Positions 54,673-63,771 of a stretch of DNA of 64,000 bases are shown here, in pieces. The position numbers and the translations under genes were made by a program. The stretch comes from Pseudophaeobacter profundi (GTDB lineage: Bacteria > Pseudomonadota > Alphaproteobacteria > Rhodobacterales > Rhodobacteraceae). The notes under the pieces are model-generated. The model had not been told where the DNA came from. It made no database searches and saw only the letters and a list, made by a program, of their open reading frames with translations. The stretch covers positions 496,001 through 560,000 of the forward strand of contig NZ_JARJEF010000002.1 of assembly GCF_029697505.1 (NCBI RefSeq), in the 5' to 3' direction. Each line of letters opens with the position of its first letter. Position 1 is the stretch's first letter.

Positions 54673-55665
54673 ATGCCCGATATCAAGATACTGACCGAAG
54701 CCGACCTGCGCGATCTGGTGCCGCTGGATATCGATGCGGTGGACTGCATCGAACAGGGGTTCACAACCCTGGCGCAGGGCGGCGTTGTCATGCCGCCGAT
54801 CATGACACTGATGGTGCCGGATCATAACGGCGAGGTCTGCGTGAAATCAGCCTATGTCCCCGGCATCGACAGTTTCGCCATGAAGATGAGCCCCGGCTTC
54901 TTCGACAACCCCAAGCTTGGCCTGCCCAGCACATCAGGGCTGATGGTACTGTTCTCTAGCAAAACCGGCATGCTGGAAGCCCTGCTGCTGGACAATGGGT
55001 ATTTGACGGATGTGCGCACGGCTGCTGCGGGGGCGGTTTCGGCACGGCATCTTGCCCGCGCAGATGCGACGCGTGTCTGCGTCATCGGGGCTGGCGTTCA
55101 GGCGCGGCTTCAGCTCCTGGCGCTGACCCTCGTACGCGGCATCAACAGTGCTGTGATCTGGGCACGGGACGGCGCAAAGGCCAAAGCCATGGCGGCCAGC
55201 CTGAGTGATGAACTGGGCTTTGAGGTCACCGCCAGCACAGATGCGGCAGCTGCCGTTGCCTCGGCCGATATTGTTGTCACGACAACGCCTGCAACCGAAC
55301 CTGTGATCAGGGCGGACTGGCTGCGGCCCGGACAGCTGGTCATCGCCATGGGATCGGATCAAGAACACAAAGGCGAGCTGGCCCCGGAATGCCTGGCCAA
55401 GGCAACGCTGTACCTGCCCGATGCGCAGGCGCAATGTGCCATCAAGGGCGAGCTGCGCAGCGCCATTGACGCGGGCATTTTCCCGGCTGATCGCCAGTTT
55501 GCCGAATTGGGTGATGTCACCTCTGGCAAGGCGGCTGGCCGTCAGTCTGACAGCGATATCATCATCGCAGATCTGACTGGCACCGGCGTGCAAGACACGG
55601 CCATCGCCACCCTTGCCAAACAACGGGCCATGGCCGCAGGCAAAGGCTCCAGCTTTACCAGCTGA
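54673..55665 (+). CDS. eutC: EutC, ornithine cyclodeaminase-like reductase
   Basis: EutC (330 aa) belongs to the ornithine cyclodeaminase/mu-crystallin family and is proposed to reduce the EutB product to ectoine using NAD(P)H. The N-terminal part has the typical KMSPGFFDNPKLGLPS segment. The dinucleotide-binding motif is CVIGAGVQARLQLLAL. It begins directly after the eutB stop. The next gene, asnC, lies 181 bp away, and eutD/eutE, expected here in Ruegeria, are missing. Confidence 0.9.
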   Translation: MPDIKILTEADLRDLVPLDIDAVDCIEQGFTTLAQGGVVMPPIMTLMVPDHNGEVCVKSAYVPGIDSFAMKMSPGFFDNPKLGLPSTSGLMVLFSSKTGMLEALLLDNGYLTDVRTAAAGAVSARHLARADATRVCVIGAGVQARLQLLALTLVRGINSAVIWARDGAKAKAMAASLSDELGFEVTASTDAAAAVASADIVVTTTPATEPVIRADWLRPGQLVIAMGSDQEHKGELAPECLAKATLYLPDAQAQCAIKGELRSAIDAGIFPADRQFAELGDVTSGKAAGRQSDSDIIIADLTGTGVQDTAIATLAKQRAMAAGKGSSFTS

Positions 55666-55846
55666 CCCTGCCCCAATGCTGCCCTGCCATCCGCCGCAAA
55701 ATCGGTATCGGCAAGGCCTGCGCGGAAAAATTGGCCCCTGTTGCGCGCAGACCCGCCGGATATTTTCCCGGACTTATCCATGCGCGTGATTGCACAGCGA
55801 TGATCGGGTTGTTAGGTGCTTAATCGCGTTCTCCGGAGGTGACACC

Positions 55847-56329
55847 ATGCGGCTTGATGCCCGCGATCTTGATATTCTGAAGGTCCTGTCAACCGAGGGA
55901 CGTATCACCAAAACGGCCTTGGCGACCCGTGTTGGCCTATCGCCCACCCCCTGCTGGGAGCGGTTGAAAAAGTTGGAAAAAGCCGGCTTGATCAAAGGCT
56001 ATCGGGCCGAGATCAGCCTGCAAAAGCTTGGTGCCCATGTGACAATCTTTGTCGCCGCCGAACTCTCGGATCATACTGCGGCCAGTTTTCAGACCTTTGA
56101 GGCCGCGATGCAACGCTATGACGAGGTCACGGCCTGCTGGGCGCTTGGCGGCGGGTTTGACTACATCCTGCAGATTGTCACCCGCGATATCGATTCCTAT
56201 CAGCGCCTGATCGACGAAATGCTCGATTCCCGTATCGGGCTGGCACGCTATTTCACCTATGTGGTCACCAAGCCTGTAAAAGGCCATGGGGTACCGCCAC
56301 TTTCGCTCATCGCAGGGCACCAAGAGTAA
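55847..56329 (+). CDS. asnC: Lrp/AsnC family regulator of the ectoine cluster
   Basis: This 160-aa Lrp/AsnC-type regulator corresponds to the asnC (doeX) gene of ectoine operons. The HTH is in LDARDLDILKVLSTEGRITK and the following segment SPTPCWERLKKLEKAGLI. The RAM-type sensing domain follows. The ATG at 55847 lies after CCGGAGG; the frame to 55790 is less likely. In Halomonas, DoeX binds near the doe operon. It starts 181 bp after eutC and is followed by a hairpin. Confidence 0.9.
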   Translation: MRLDARDLDILKVLSTEGRITKTALATRVGLSPTPCWERLKKLEKAGLIKGYRAEISLQKLGAHVTIFVAAELSDHTAASFQTFEAAMQRYDEVTACWALGGGFDYILQIVTRDIDSYQRLIDEMLDSRIGLARYFTYVVTKPVKGHGVPPLSLIAGHQE

Positions 56330-56330
56330 A

Positions 56331-56358
56331 TCTCTGCCCGCGACGGGCCAGGCAGAGA
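56331..56358 (+). terminator. Hairpin between asnC and ssd
   Basis: An 8-bp stem, TCTCTGCC (56331-56338) and GGCAGAGA (56351-56358), has a 12-base loop just after the asnC stop. AAAACCTCTGC follows, with no clear T-run. It may separate asnC and ssd expression. Confidence 0.4.
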
Positions 56359-56438
56359 AAACCTCTGCTTAGCCTTTGATATTTGGTCTCTTCCTTGGGT
56401 CAAAATGCCAACAATGGCAGACAACAAAGGAGAGCCCG

Positions 56439-57914
56439 ATGACAAACACTGCCCTGTCTGCGCGCGATGATATCGCTGACAAATCCTTGGTGCGCAGTTT
56501 TTCCTATGTAAATGGGAAATGGTGTGCTGCTGCCTCGAGTGACACCATCCGCGTGACCGATCCGGCAACTGGCGCGGTTATCGGCGAAGTGGCCAGCCTC
56601 TGCGCAGAGGAATCCTCTGCCGCTGTGGATGCGGCGCAGGCCGCCTTTCCCGCCTGGTCCGGTCTATTGCCGCAAGAGCGCTCTGCCATTCTGCGCCGCT
56701 GGTTTGACCTGATCCTGCATCACAAGGAAGACCTGGCGCGGATCATGGTGTTGGAACAAGGCAAGCCCCTGTCGGAAGCACGCGGCGAAATCGACTATGC
56801 GGCCTCCTTCGTGGAATTCTATGCCGAAGAAGCCAAGCGCCCAAATATCGAAGGGGTCACCAGCCACCTGCCCGATGCCGAGGTCGAGGTCTGGCTGGAA
56901 CCGGTCGGTGTGGTGGCCATGATCACCCCCTGGAACTTTCCTGCCGCAATGCTGACCCGGAAAGCCGCCGCCGCCATGGCAGTCGGCTGTACCGTTGTCG
57001 CCCACCCGTCCGGGGAAACCCCGCATTCGGCGCTGGCTCTGGCGGAACTGGCCGAAAAGGCAGGCGTTCCGGCGGGTGTGTTCAACGTGGTTACCGGCCG
57101 CGCCGCTACCGTGGTTGGGCCTTGGACAAAAGACACCCGTGTGCGGGCGCTCTCCTTCACCGGCTCGACCGAGATCGGGCGGTTGCTTTATCGTCAATCC
57201 GCCGACACCGTGAAAAAACTGGTGATGGAACTGGGCGGGCATGCACCAGTGATCGTGTTCAAGGGGGCGGATCTGGACGTGGCGGTCACTGAAACGATCA
57301 AAGCCAAATTCGCCACGTCAGGACAGGATTGCCTGGGTGCCAACCGGATTTTTGTCGAACGCGCCATCTATGATGACTTCTGCGCCCGCTTTACCACCGC
57401 AACCCGCGCCTTGTCGCTGGGCATTGGCATGGATGACCCCGATATCGGGCCGCTGATGAATGAAAAGGCGGTGCTAAAGCAGGAAGAGCACGTCGCCGAC
57501 GCCCTGGCCAAAGGCGCCAAGCTGGCCTGTGGTGGCGCCCGCGATCCGCTGGGATCGCTGTTCTATCAGCCCACGGTTCTGACAGATGTCCCCAAAGAGG
57601 CCGCCATTATGTCGGACGAGACCTTTGGCCCGGTGGCGGCCATCGCGCCCTTTGACACCGAAGAAGAGGTGATTGCCCGCGCCAATGACACCGAATACGG
57701 GCTGGTTGCATATCTGCACAGCCATGATCCACGCCGCATCTACCGGATGTCACGTGCGCTGCAATTTGGCATGGTTGCGGTGAACCGCACCAAGGTCACC
57801 GGTGCCCCCATTCCCTTTGGCGGTACCAAACAGTCTGGCCTGGGGCGCGAAGGTGCGCGTCGGGGCATGGAAGAGTTTACAGAAATCAAATACGTCTGCC
57901 GCGATTGGGCATGA
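56439..57914 (+). CDS. doeC: Aspartate-semialdehyde dehydrogenase of ectoine catabolism (DoeC/Ssd)
   Basis: This aldehyde dehydrogenase superfamily enzyme (491 aa) is expected to oxidise aspartate semialdehyde to aspartate. Catalytic residues are present: Asn166 (ITPWNFPAA), Glu265 ([10 protein letters not shown]) and Cys298 ([12 protein letters not shown]). The usual Lys of the KPSE-type cofactor motif is replaced by His189 ([11 protein letters not shown]). The ATG at 56439 follows AAAGGAGAG. atf follows 11 bp later. It resembles succinate-semialdehyde dehydrogenases, so the substrate comes from context. Confidence 0.9.
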   Translation: MTNTALSARDDIADKSLVRSFSYVNGKWCAAASSDTIRVTDPATGAVIGEVASLCAEESSAAVDAAQAAFPAWSGLLPQERSAILRRWFDLILHHKEDLARIMVLEQGKPLSEARGEIDYAASFVEFYAEEAKRPNIEGVTSHLPDAEVEVWLEPVGVVAMITPWNFPAAMLTRKAAAAMAVGCTVVAHPSGETPHSALALAELAEKAGVPAGVFNVVTGRAATVVGPWTKDTRVRALSFTGSTEIGRLLYRQSADTVKKLVMELGGHAPVIVFKGADLDVAVTETIKAKFATSGQDCLGANRIFVERAIYDDFCARFTTATRALSLGIGMDDPDIGPLMNEKAVLKQEEHVADALAKGAKLACGGARDPLGSLFYQPTVLTDVPKEAAIMSDETFGPVAAIAPFDTEEEVIARANDTEYGLVAYLHSHDPRRIYRMSRALQFGMVAVNRTKVTGAPIPFGGTKQSGLGREGARRGMEEFTEIKYVCRDWA

Positions 57915-57925
57915 GGAGAGAAAAA

Positions 57926-59299
57926 ATGCTGAGAAACGACCAACTTGATCAATGGGACCGCGAGAACTTCTTCCATCCCTCTACCCATCTGGCCCAGCAC
58001 GCCCGTGGTGAGAGCCCGAACCGGGTGATCAAAACCGCCAGCGGAGTGCATATCGAAGACCGCGACGGCAACAGGCTGCTGGATGCCTTTGCCGGGCTGT
58101 ACTGTGTCAATGTCGGCTATGGCCGCCAGGAAATCGCCGAGGCGATTGCCGCGCAGGCGAAAGAGCTGGCCTATTATCATTCTTACGTAGGGCATGGCAC
58201 CGAGGCATCGATCACCCTGTCAAAGATGATTCTGGACCGCGCACCCGCCAATATGTCCAAGGTCTATTTTGGCCTTGGCGGCTCTGACGCGAATGAAACC
58301 AACGTCAAATTGATCTGGTATTACAACAATATCCTTGGCCGTCCCGAGAAGAAGAAGATCATCTCGCGCTGGCGTGGCTATCATGGGTCGGGTCTGGTGA
58401 CCGGATCACTGACAGGTCTTGAGCTGTTTCACAAGAAGTTCGACCTGCCCCTGGCCCAGGTGCTGCACACCGAAGCGCCCTATTATTTCCGCCGTGACAA
58501 TCTGGACCAGACAGAAGAGCAGTTCGTCGCCCATTGCGTGGCCGAACTGGAGGCGATGATCGAACGCGAAGGTGCCGATACCATTGCCGCCTTTATTGGC
58601 GAACCCATTCTGGGTACCGGTGGTATCGTACCGCCCCCTGCAGGCTATTGGCCCGCGATTCAGGCCGTGCTGAAAAAGCACGACATCCTGCTGATCGCGG
58701 ATGAGGTCGTCACCGGGTTTGGCCGTCTCGGCACTATGTTCGGCTCTGATCACTACGGGCTTGAAGCTGATATCATCACCATCGCCAAGGGGTTGACCTC
58801 GGCCTATGCGCCGCTGTCTGGATCTATTGTATCGGACAAGGTCTGGAAGGTGCTGGAGCAGGGCACGGATGAAAATGGCCCCATCGGCCATGGCTGGACC
58901 TATTCCGCCCACCCCATCGGCGCCGCAGCCGGGGTTGCCAACCTGCAGTTGATCGACTCGCTGAATTTGGTGGAAAATGCCGGAAGCACGGGTGCCTACC
59001 TGCAGAAATCCATGCAAGAAGCCCTGGGCGATCACGCCAATGTTGGCGATATCCGTGGCGAAGGGATGCTCTGCGCGGTGGAATTCGTAAAGGATCGCGA
59101 CAGCCGCACATTCTTTGATGCCGCTGACAAGATCGGTCCGCAGGTCTCGGCCACACTCTTGTCGCAGGACAGCGTCATCGCCCGTGCCATGCCGCAGGGG
59201 GATATCCTCGGCTTTGCCCCGCCCTTCTGTCTCAGCCGGGAAGAAGTCGATACCGTCGTCGCCGCCACCAAACGCGCCGTGACGACAGTCTTGGGCTAG
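57926..59299 (+). CDS. doeD: Class III aminotransferase of ectoine catabolism (DoeD/Atf)
   Basis: This PLP-dependent class III aminotransferase (457 aa) is expected to convert 2,4-diaminobutyrate to aspartate semialdehyde, supplying DoeC. The Schiff-base lysine is Lys288 in [17 protein letters not shown], and the cofactor Asp is in [15 protein letters not shown]. The ATG at 57926 follows GAGGAGAG, 11 bp after the doeC stop. It is the last gene of the cluster. The closest alternative is an omega-amino acid:pyruvate transaminase. Confidence 0.9.
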   Translation: MLRNDQLDQWDRENFFHPSTHLAQHARGESPNRVIKTASGVHIEDRDGNRLLDAFAGLYCVNVGYGRQEIAEAIAAQAKELAYYHSYVGHGTEASITLSKMILDRAPANMSKVYFGLGGSDANETNVKLIWYYNNILGRPEKKKIISRWRGYHGSGLVTGSLTGLELFHKKFDLPLAQVLHTEAPYYFRRDNLDQTEEQFVAHCVAELEAMIEREGADTIAAFIGEPILGTGGIVPPPAGYWPAIQAVLKKHDILLIADEVVTGFGRLGTMFGSDHYGLEADIITIAKGLTSAYAPLSGSIVSDKVWKVLEQGTDENGPIGHGWTYSAHPIGAAAGVANLQLIDSLNLVENAGSTGAYLQKSMQEALGDHANVGDIRGEGMLCAVEFVKDRDSRTFFDAADKIGPQVSATLLSQDSVIARAMPQGDILGFAPPFCLSREEVDTVVAATKRAVTTVLG

Positions 59300-59983
59300 G
59301 CAACCTGGCATTTGTCCCCCGGGTGTGCAGCGGTCAATCTGGCCGCAACGCACCTGGGGGGCGACACGCGATGCAGGCGCTTGTTGCACGGCGACTGCTG
59401 AACCTGACCGGGGTATGCGTGCGATTTCTTTGCGCGGGCCGTAGCTCATAGAGAACAGCAGTTTGTCGAGGCAAATTGCAGATGACGTCGTACAATTCAG
59501 GGGAAACGGAACGCAGACTAAGGTCATCGACGCACTGACCGACCCGTCTAACACAAGCTCACCTTTGGGGCGAGCACCGTGCAGGTTGGCCTCAGGGGCG
59601 CGTAACTGATAGAAATCAATTCAGCTATGGCGGAGGTCACATGCGTTTATTCTTTCTGATTACCGTTGCGGCATCAACTAGAGATTTGGCGTCGGTTGCG
59701 GCTTCTCCACCTTCGTAGGCAGAGGTCTCGCTCTCAAAGCAGCTATTCGCATCGGCAAGCTGAGCATTTCTAATAGCACTCATACAGGTGCCTCCCTCGT
59801 CAGGGACAGCAAAGCGGGCGATTGCTGGATTGTCTTGCAGGCCCATGCCTGGGCAACCGGATTGGCCTGTCCAGCCCAACCAGGACATTTGACTGACCTG
59901 CCCTCGCAGCCGCGCGGCATTCCAAAATATGCCGTTCAACCCGCGAATTCGTCGAGACAAAAAAATCGCCCGAGACGCTATAC
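59300..59983. other. Unexplained region between doeD and LysR gene
   Basis: This 684-bp stretch follows the ectoine cluster. It contains only short frames on both strands. A frame at 59637-59783 is listed separately. Plus-strand frames around 59440-59600 are broken by stops, and none gives a product I recognise. The base use looks different from the flanking genes, with more AT. It could be a decayed gene or a junction of transferred DNA. Confidence 0.5.
59637..59783 (-). CDS. Possible 48-aa small protein
   Basis: A 48-residue frame starts at an ATG at 59783 with a good GGGAGG site seven bases upstream. The predicted product (MSAIRNAQLADANSCFES at the start, ending in VIRKNKRM) is soluble and moderately acidic, with no recognised family. 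The ribosome binding site is its only support, so it may not be expressed. Confidence 0.25.
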   Translation of the reverse strand: MSAIRNAQLADANSCFESETSAYEGGEAATDAKSLVDAATVIRKNKRM

Positions 59984-60892
59984 TTAGACACCAAGAAGCG
60001 CATCAAAACGCGCTTCAACCAGTTTCAAAAACTGCTCTGCTACGCGCGACGGCTTTCTGGTGGTCGGCAGAAGCAGATCATATCGAAATGGCTGTGCAGG
60101 CAACAAAGGGCGCGCCGAGATCCGGCCGAGATTGGCAAAATGTGTTGCCGTCACCGGCTCTACTATCGAAATACCAGCCCCGGCTGAGACCATCTCACAG
60201 ATCGACGCAGACAATTGCGCTTCGGCGACGATCCGGGGACGGGCGCCGCCTGCCGATAAAAACGCATCTGTTTCCGAACGGGTTCCGATTTCCGCACCCA
60301 GAGCGATGAAGGGACGCTGATCGAAGTCTTCCGGCGCGAGCACCGCTTTTTGTTCGAGTTCGTGGGCCGGAGGGAGCACGGCCAGCATCGGCGCGGTGAA
60401 CAGCTCGCGGCGCAGCACGGCGGGATGGTCATTGTCCAACGCAGCAAACCCAAGATCAAATTGTTGCGAACTAAGATGACGCAGCACCGCCTGAGAGCTT
60501 CGTGTACGCAAAGAGACGGTGATTCCGGGCTCTTCTGCGATGAACTCCGCGATGACGTCGGGCAAGAGCTTCAGAGCGAGTGCAGGCATGCCAGCAATAA
60601 GCAAGCTGCCGGTCCGAAAGTCTCGAATGTCCTCGATGACGCGGGAAATTTCCATCATCCCCACGAAGGCCCGCTCAACCTCTTCATAAAGGGCGCGGGC
60701 CTCAGAGGTGGGCACGACCTGCCTGCCCTGTCGCTCGAACATGTCAAAACCGGCAGCGCGCTCTAAATCCGCAATCAGTTTGCTGACCGATGGCTGCGTG
60801 GTGCCGAGCACCGTAGCAGCGGAAGTGACCTTGCCGGTCTCCATCACGGCCCTAAACGCTTCGATCTGACGATGAGTAAGTCGAGGGAGCAT
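59984..60892 (-). CDS. LysR family transcriptional regulator
   Basis: This 302-aa LysR-type regulator has an N-terminal winged helix (RQIEAFRAVMETGKVTSAAT followed by LGTTQPSVSKLIADLER) and a periplasmic-binding-like effector domain. It is divergent from the FAD oxidoreductase gene, with 90 bp between the start codons, so it probably controls that operon in response to its substrate. The intervening DNA is AT-rich with two inverted repeats. The inducer is not known. Confidence 0.92.
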   Translation of the reverse strand: MLPRLTHRQIEAFRAVMETGKVTSAATVLGTTQPSVSKLIADLERAAGFDMFERQGRQVVPTSEARALYEEVERAFVGMMEISRVIEDIRDFRTGSLLIAGMPALALKLLPDVIAEFIAEEPGITVSLRTRSSQAVLRHLSSQQFDLGFAALDNDHPAVLRRELFTAPMLAVLPPAHELEQKAVLAPEDFDQRPFIALGAEIGTRSETDAFLSAGGARPRIVAEAQLSASICEMVSAGAGISIVEPVTATHFANLGRISARPLLPAQPFRYDLLLPTTRKPSRVAEQFLKLVEARFDALLGV

Positions 60893-60896
60893 AAAG

Positions 60897-60949
60897 ATTC
60901 ATAGCCTCAGAGAATGATTTGAGAAAATAATACAATTATTCTTATGAAT
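60897..60949. promoter_or_regulatory. Inverted repeats between LysR and FAD oxidoreductase genes
   Basis: ATTCATA (60897-60903) and TATGAAT (60943-60949) form a perfect 7-bp inverted pair. Between them AATAAT (60926-60931) and ATTATT (60935-60940) form another. Such symmetry next to a LysR gene suggests operator sites. Confidence 0.45.
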
Positions 60950-60982
60950 GCAAAGCTGCGATTTTGACGGTGGAGGAATCAC

Positions 60983-62107
60983 ATGCAGCAACGCACCCCT
61001 GAAATCACTATCGTCGGCGGCGGCATTGTCGGCCTGTCTGTAGCACTCGGCCTGCTGTTGGCCGGATCGCGCGTGCGAGTACTGGATGGGGCTGACAGTG
61101 ATGCTCGGGCTTCACAGGGGAACTTTGGTCTCGTCTGGGGGCAAGGCAAGGGCTGGAATTTCGCGCCTTATGCCAACTGGACGATGGATGCGCTGGACGC
61201 TTGGCCAAGCTTTGCACAGAAGTTGCAGGAGCTGTCAGGCATCAACGTGGCATTGGTCCAATCCGGAGGCTATGAGTTTTTTACCGATCCAACAGAGATG
61301 GAATGCTTCAAAGCAGAGCTGGATCAGCAAGCCGGATATCTGGGCCGCCGTGCTAGTTATGAGATGCTAAACGGCGATGACCTGCGCAGCCAGCTGCCTG
61401 ATGTCGGAGCAAAGGTTGTCGGCGCAAGCTTCTCGCCACGCGATGGCCATGTAAATCCGCTCCGTTTTCTTCGCGCCCTGCGTTGTGCGGTTCAGGCGAT
61501 GGGCGGGCGCGTGACTATGGGCGCCACCGTTGCTGCGATCACGCCACAGCCTGGGGGTGGGTTTGCGCTTGCGCGGGCCGATGGGGAAGTAACCCACACC
61601 GAGCAGGTCGTGCTTTGCGCCGGTCTTGGCGCAACCACTTTGGCCCGGAATCTTGGCTTTATTACACAGGTCAAGCCGCAGCTTGGCGAGTTACTGATCA
61701 CCGAAAAGCTGGGGAGCCGCCTTCCCTTCCTGTCCAGCACTATCCGCCAGGTCGACGAAGGCGGTGTACAGATTGGCGGTACCAAGGCCGATGCAGGGTT
61801 CGACGATCATGAGTCATTGGCCGCCATCGCTGGGCTCGCGCGCCATGCGGTTACGGTATTCCCGGCGCTTGCCGATGTGCGGGTTATCCGGGCCTGGGGC
61901 GCGCTGCGGGTCATGTCGCCGGACGGTTACCCGGTCTATGCCAAATCCGCCGCGCATCCCGGCGCATTTCTGGTGACCTGCCACAGCGGTGTCACGCTTG
62001 CACCCCTGCATGCCAGCGTTCTGGCTCATTGGATTTTAAACACGTCCCCCACCCCTGATCTGGAGGCTTTCGATGAGTGTCGATTCGCGCTTTCTCATGC
62101 TGCCTGA
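60983..62107 (+). CDS. FAD-dependent oxidoreductase, DadA/OoxB-like
   Basis: This 374-aa flavoprotein of the DAO family oxidises the C-N bond of an amino acid, opine or amine. The N-terminal FAD motif is ITIVGGGIVGLSVALGLLLAG, and the C-terminal part has the GAFLVTCHSGVTLAPLH region. The ATG at 60983 follows GTGGAGG. It overlaps the 2Fe-2S gene by 35 bp. With the next two genes it forms a heteromeric dehydrogenase of the type seen in opine oxidases and HcnABC. Substrate is unknown; cyanogenesis is not implied. Confidence 0.88.
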   Translation: MQQRTPEITIVGGGIVGLSVALGLLLAGSRVRVLDGADSDARASQGNFGLVWGQGKGWNFAPYANWTMDALDAWPSFAQKLQELSGINVALVQSGGYEFFTDPTEMECFKAELDQQAGYLGRRASYEMLNGDDLRSQLPDVGAKVVGASFSPRDGHVNPLRFLRALRCAVQAMGGRVTMGATVAAITPQPGGGFALARADGEVTHTEQVVLCAGLGATTLARNLGFITQVKPQLGELLITEKLGSRLPFLSSTIRQVDEGGVQIGGTKADAGFDDHESLAAIAGLARHAVTVFPALADVRVIRAWGALRVMSPDGYPVYAKSAAHPGAFLVTCHSGVTLAPLHASVLAHWILNTSPTPDLEAFDECRFALSHAA

Positions 62108-62390
62108 GACCGGAAATCGCATGCGGTTCACCCTTGATGACAAACCGGTTACGGCCCCAGTTGGGGTCACACTGGCAGCGGCGCTACTGGCCCATTCGGG
62201 TGATTGGACGCGACAGACCGCACAGGGCACTTCGCGCACGGCCTTTTGCATGATGGGTGTCTGTTTCGATTGCCTGGTTGAGGTCGATGGTACGCCCAAC
62301 ACCCAAGCCTGCATGACCCCGCTGCGCGAAGGCATGATTGTCCGTCGACAGGTGGGGCTACCCGCTCTGAAAGGGGGTCAGAATGGCTGA
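62073..62390 (+). CDS. (2Fe-2S)-binding subunit
   Basis: This 105-aa ferredoxin-like subunit has a four-cysteine [2Fe-2S] site (C59, C64, C67, C80) in FCMMGVCFDCLVEVDG and QACMTPL. It resembles HcnA and the N-terminal domain of sarcosine/opine oxidases. The ATG at 62073 has GGAGG upstream, within the previous gene. It overlaps the next gene by 8 bp, so the three subunits are made in a coupled way. Confidence 0.9.
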   Translation: MSVDSRFLMLPETGNRMRFTLDDKPVTAPVGVTLAAALLAHSGDWTRQTAQGTSRTAFCMMGVCFDCLVEVDGTPNTQACMTPLREGMIVRRQVGLPALKGGQNG

Positions 62391-63771
62391 TGTCGACCTC
62401 ATCATCATTGGCGCAGGGCCCGCTGGTATGTCAGCGGCCGCCGTGGCGGCCCGTGACGGTATCCGGGTGTTGATTTTGGACGAACAGCCGCAACCCGGTG
62501 GACAAATTTATCGGAACGTCGCGCAAAACCGAGGCAATCGCAGCTGGCTTGGGCAATCCTATGCCGCCGGGGCATGCCTTGTTGACGCGCTTAAACACCC
62601 TGGCATCACCATTCAATCCGGCGCGACCGTTTGGCGGTTGGACAAAGGACCGTTCGTCACTTGGTCGCGCGGCGGCATAAGCCAGACAACCTCGGCTGCT
62701 CATGTGCTGCTGGCGACCGGTGCACAGGAGCGCCCGGTTCCGTTTCCTGGCTGGACGCTCCCCGGTGTAATGCCTGCCGGCGCCGCGCAAATATTGATGA
62801 AGACCGCAGGGTTGCTGCCCAAGAATGCCGTTCTCGCGGGTTCCGGCCCCCTGCTCTACCTAATTGCCGCGCAGATGATTGACGCTGGAAGCGCCCCACA
62901 GGCCCTGGTCGAGACACAGACGCCCCGCCAGATGCTGCGCGCGCTGTCACATTTGCCGCGCGCAATGTTCGGCGCGCCAACCTTGCTGAAGGGTTTGACC
63001 CTGATTGCCAAAATCCGCGCAGCAGGTGTGCCGCGCTATACCGCTGCCTCGGATTTCCGAGCCAGTGCCGAAGCAAACGGCGACATTGGTTTTCGGTTCC
63101 GGGTGAAGGGGCGCGATCGAAGCCTCACCTGTGGCCTGCTGTTGACGCATCAGGGCGTGATCCCCGGCACCCATATCACGCGGGCTGCGGGCATCCCGCA
63201 TCAGTGGAACGCCGCGCAGGGTGCCTTTCAGCCCGAACATGATCTTTGGGGCGCTACCGATCAGCCGAGCCTGCATGTGGCCGGAGACAGTTCCGGGATC
63301 GGCGGGGCGGATGCCGCAGCGGCAGCGGGTGAATTAGCGGCGCTGAACATCCTGTGCCAAACTGGCCACCATAGCACCGAAACCCGCGATCAGCGCGCCG
63401 CCCGTGCCCGCGCTGCTCTGTTCCGCGCCCGCGCCATTCGGCCTTTCCTTGATACTGCCTATCCGCCACCCGCCGAAATACTCACCCCGTCAGACGACAC
63501 CATCGTTTGCCGCTGTGAGGAAGTCTCTGCCGGGGCCATACGGCATGCCATACGTGAAGGCGCCCAGGGCCACCGCCAGATCAAGACATCCCTGCGCTGT
63601 GGCATGGGCCCCTGTCAGGGCCGCATGTGCGACGCCACGCTGCGCGGCCTTCTTAGCGCTGAGGCCACCACAAACCGAGCTATTTCCCCGCCCCGCGCCC
63701 GTACACCAATCAAACCGATTGCGTTAGGCGAGCTGGCCGCACTCTCACCCCTTCAGGAGGAAACCACATGA
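62383..63771 (+). CDS. NAD(P)/FAD-dependent oxidoreductase with C-terminal BFD-like 2Fe-2S domain
   Basis: This 462-aa subunit resembles HcnB and OoxA. It has an FAD motif, LIIIGAGPAGMSAAAVAARDG, a CxxC-free pyridine-type second nucleotide domain around AVLAGSGPLLYLIAAQ, and a C-terminal bacterioferritin-associated-ferredoxin-like part with four cysteines (IVCRCEEVSAGAI and LRCGMGPCQGRMCD). It overlaps the ABC ATPase gene by 4 bp (ATGA). It should accept electrons within the complex; the final acceptor is unknown. Confidence 0.9.
   Translation: MADVDLIIIGAGPAGMSAAAVAARDGIRVLILDEQPQPGGQIYRNVAQNRGNRSWLGQSYAAGACLVDALKHPGITIQSGATVWRLDKGPFVTWSRGGISQTTSAAHVLLATGAQERPVPFPGWTLPGVMPAGAAQILMKTAGLLPKNAVLAGSGPLLYLIAAQMIDAGSAPQALVETQTPRQMLRALSHLPRAMFGAPTLLKGLTLIAKIRAAGVPRYTAASDFRASAEANGDIGFRFRVKGRDRSLTCGLLLTHQGVIPGTHITRAAGIPHQWNAAQGAFQPEHDLWGATDQPSLHVAGDSSGIGGADAAAAAGELAALNILCQTGHHSTETRDQRAARARAALFRARAIRPFLDTAYPPPAEILTPSDDTIVCRCEEVSAGAIRHAIREGAQGHRQIKTSLRCGMGPCQGRMCDATLRGLLSAEATTNRAISPPRARTPIKPIALGELAALSPLQEETT

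Noticed and set aside
60983-63771. Hydrogen cyanide synthase (hcnABC)
   Set aside because: The subunit types match, but the gene order, the linked amino-acid ABC transporter and the LysR regulator fit an opine or amino-acid oxidase better; nothing points to glycine as substrate.
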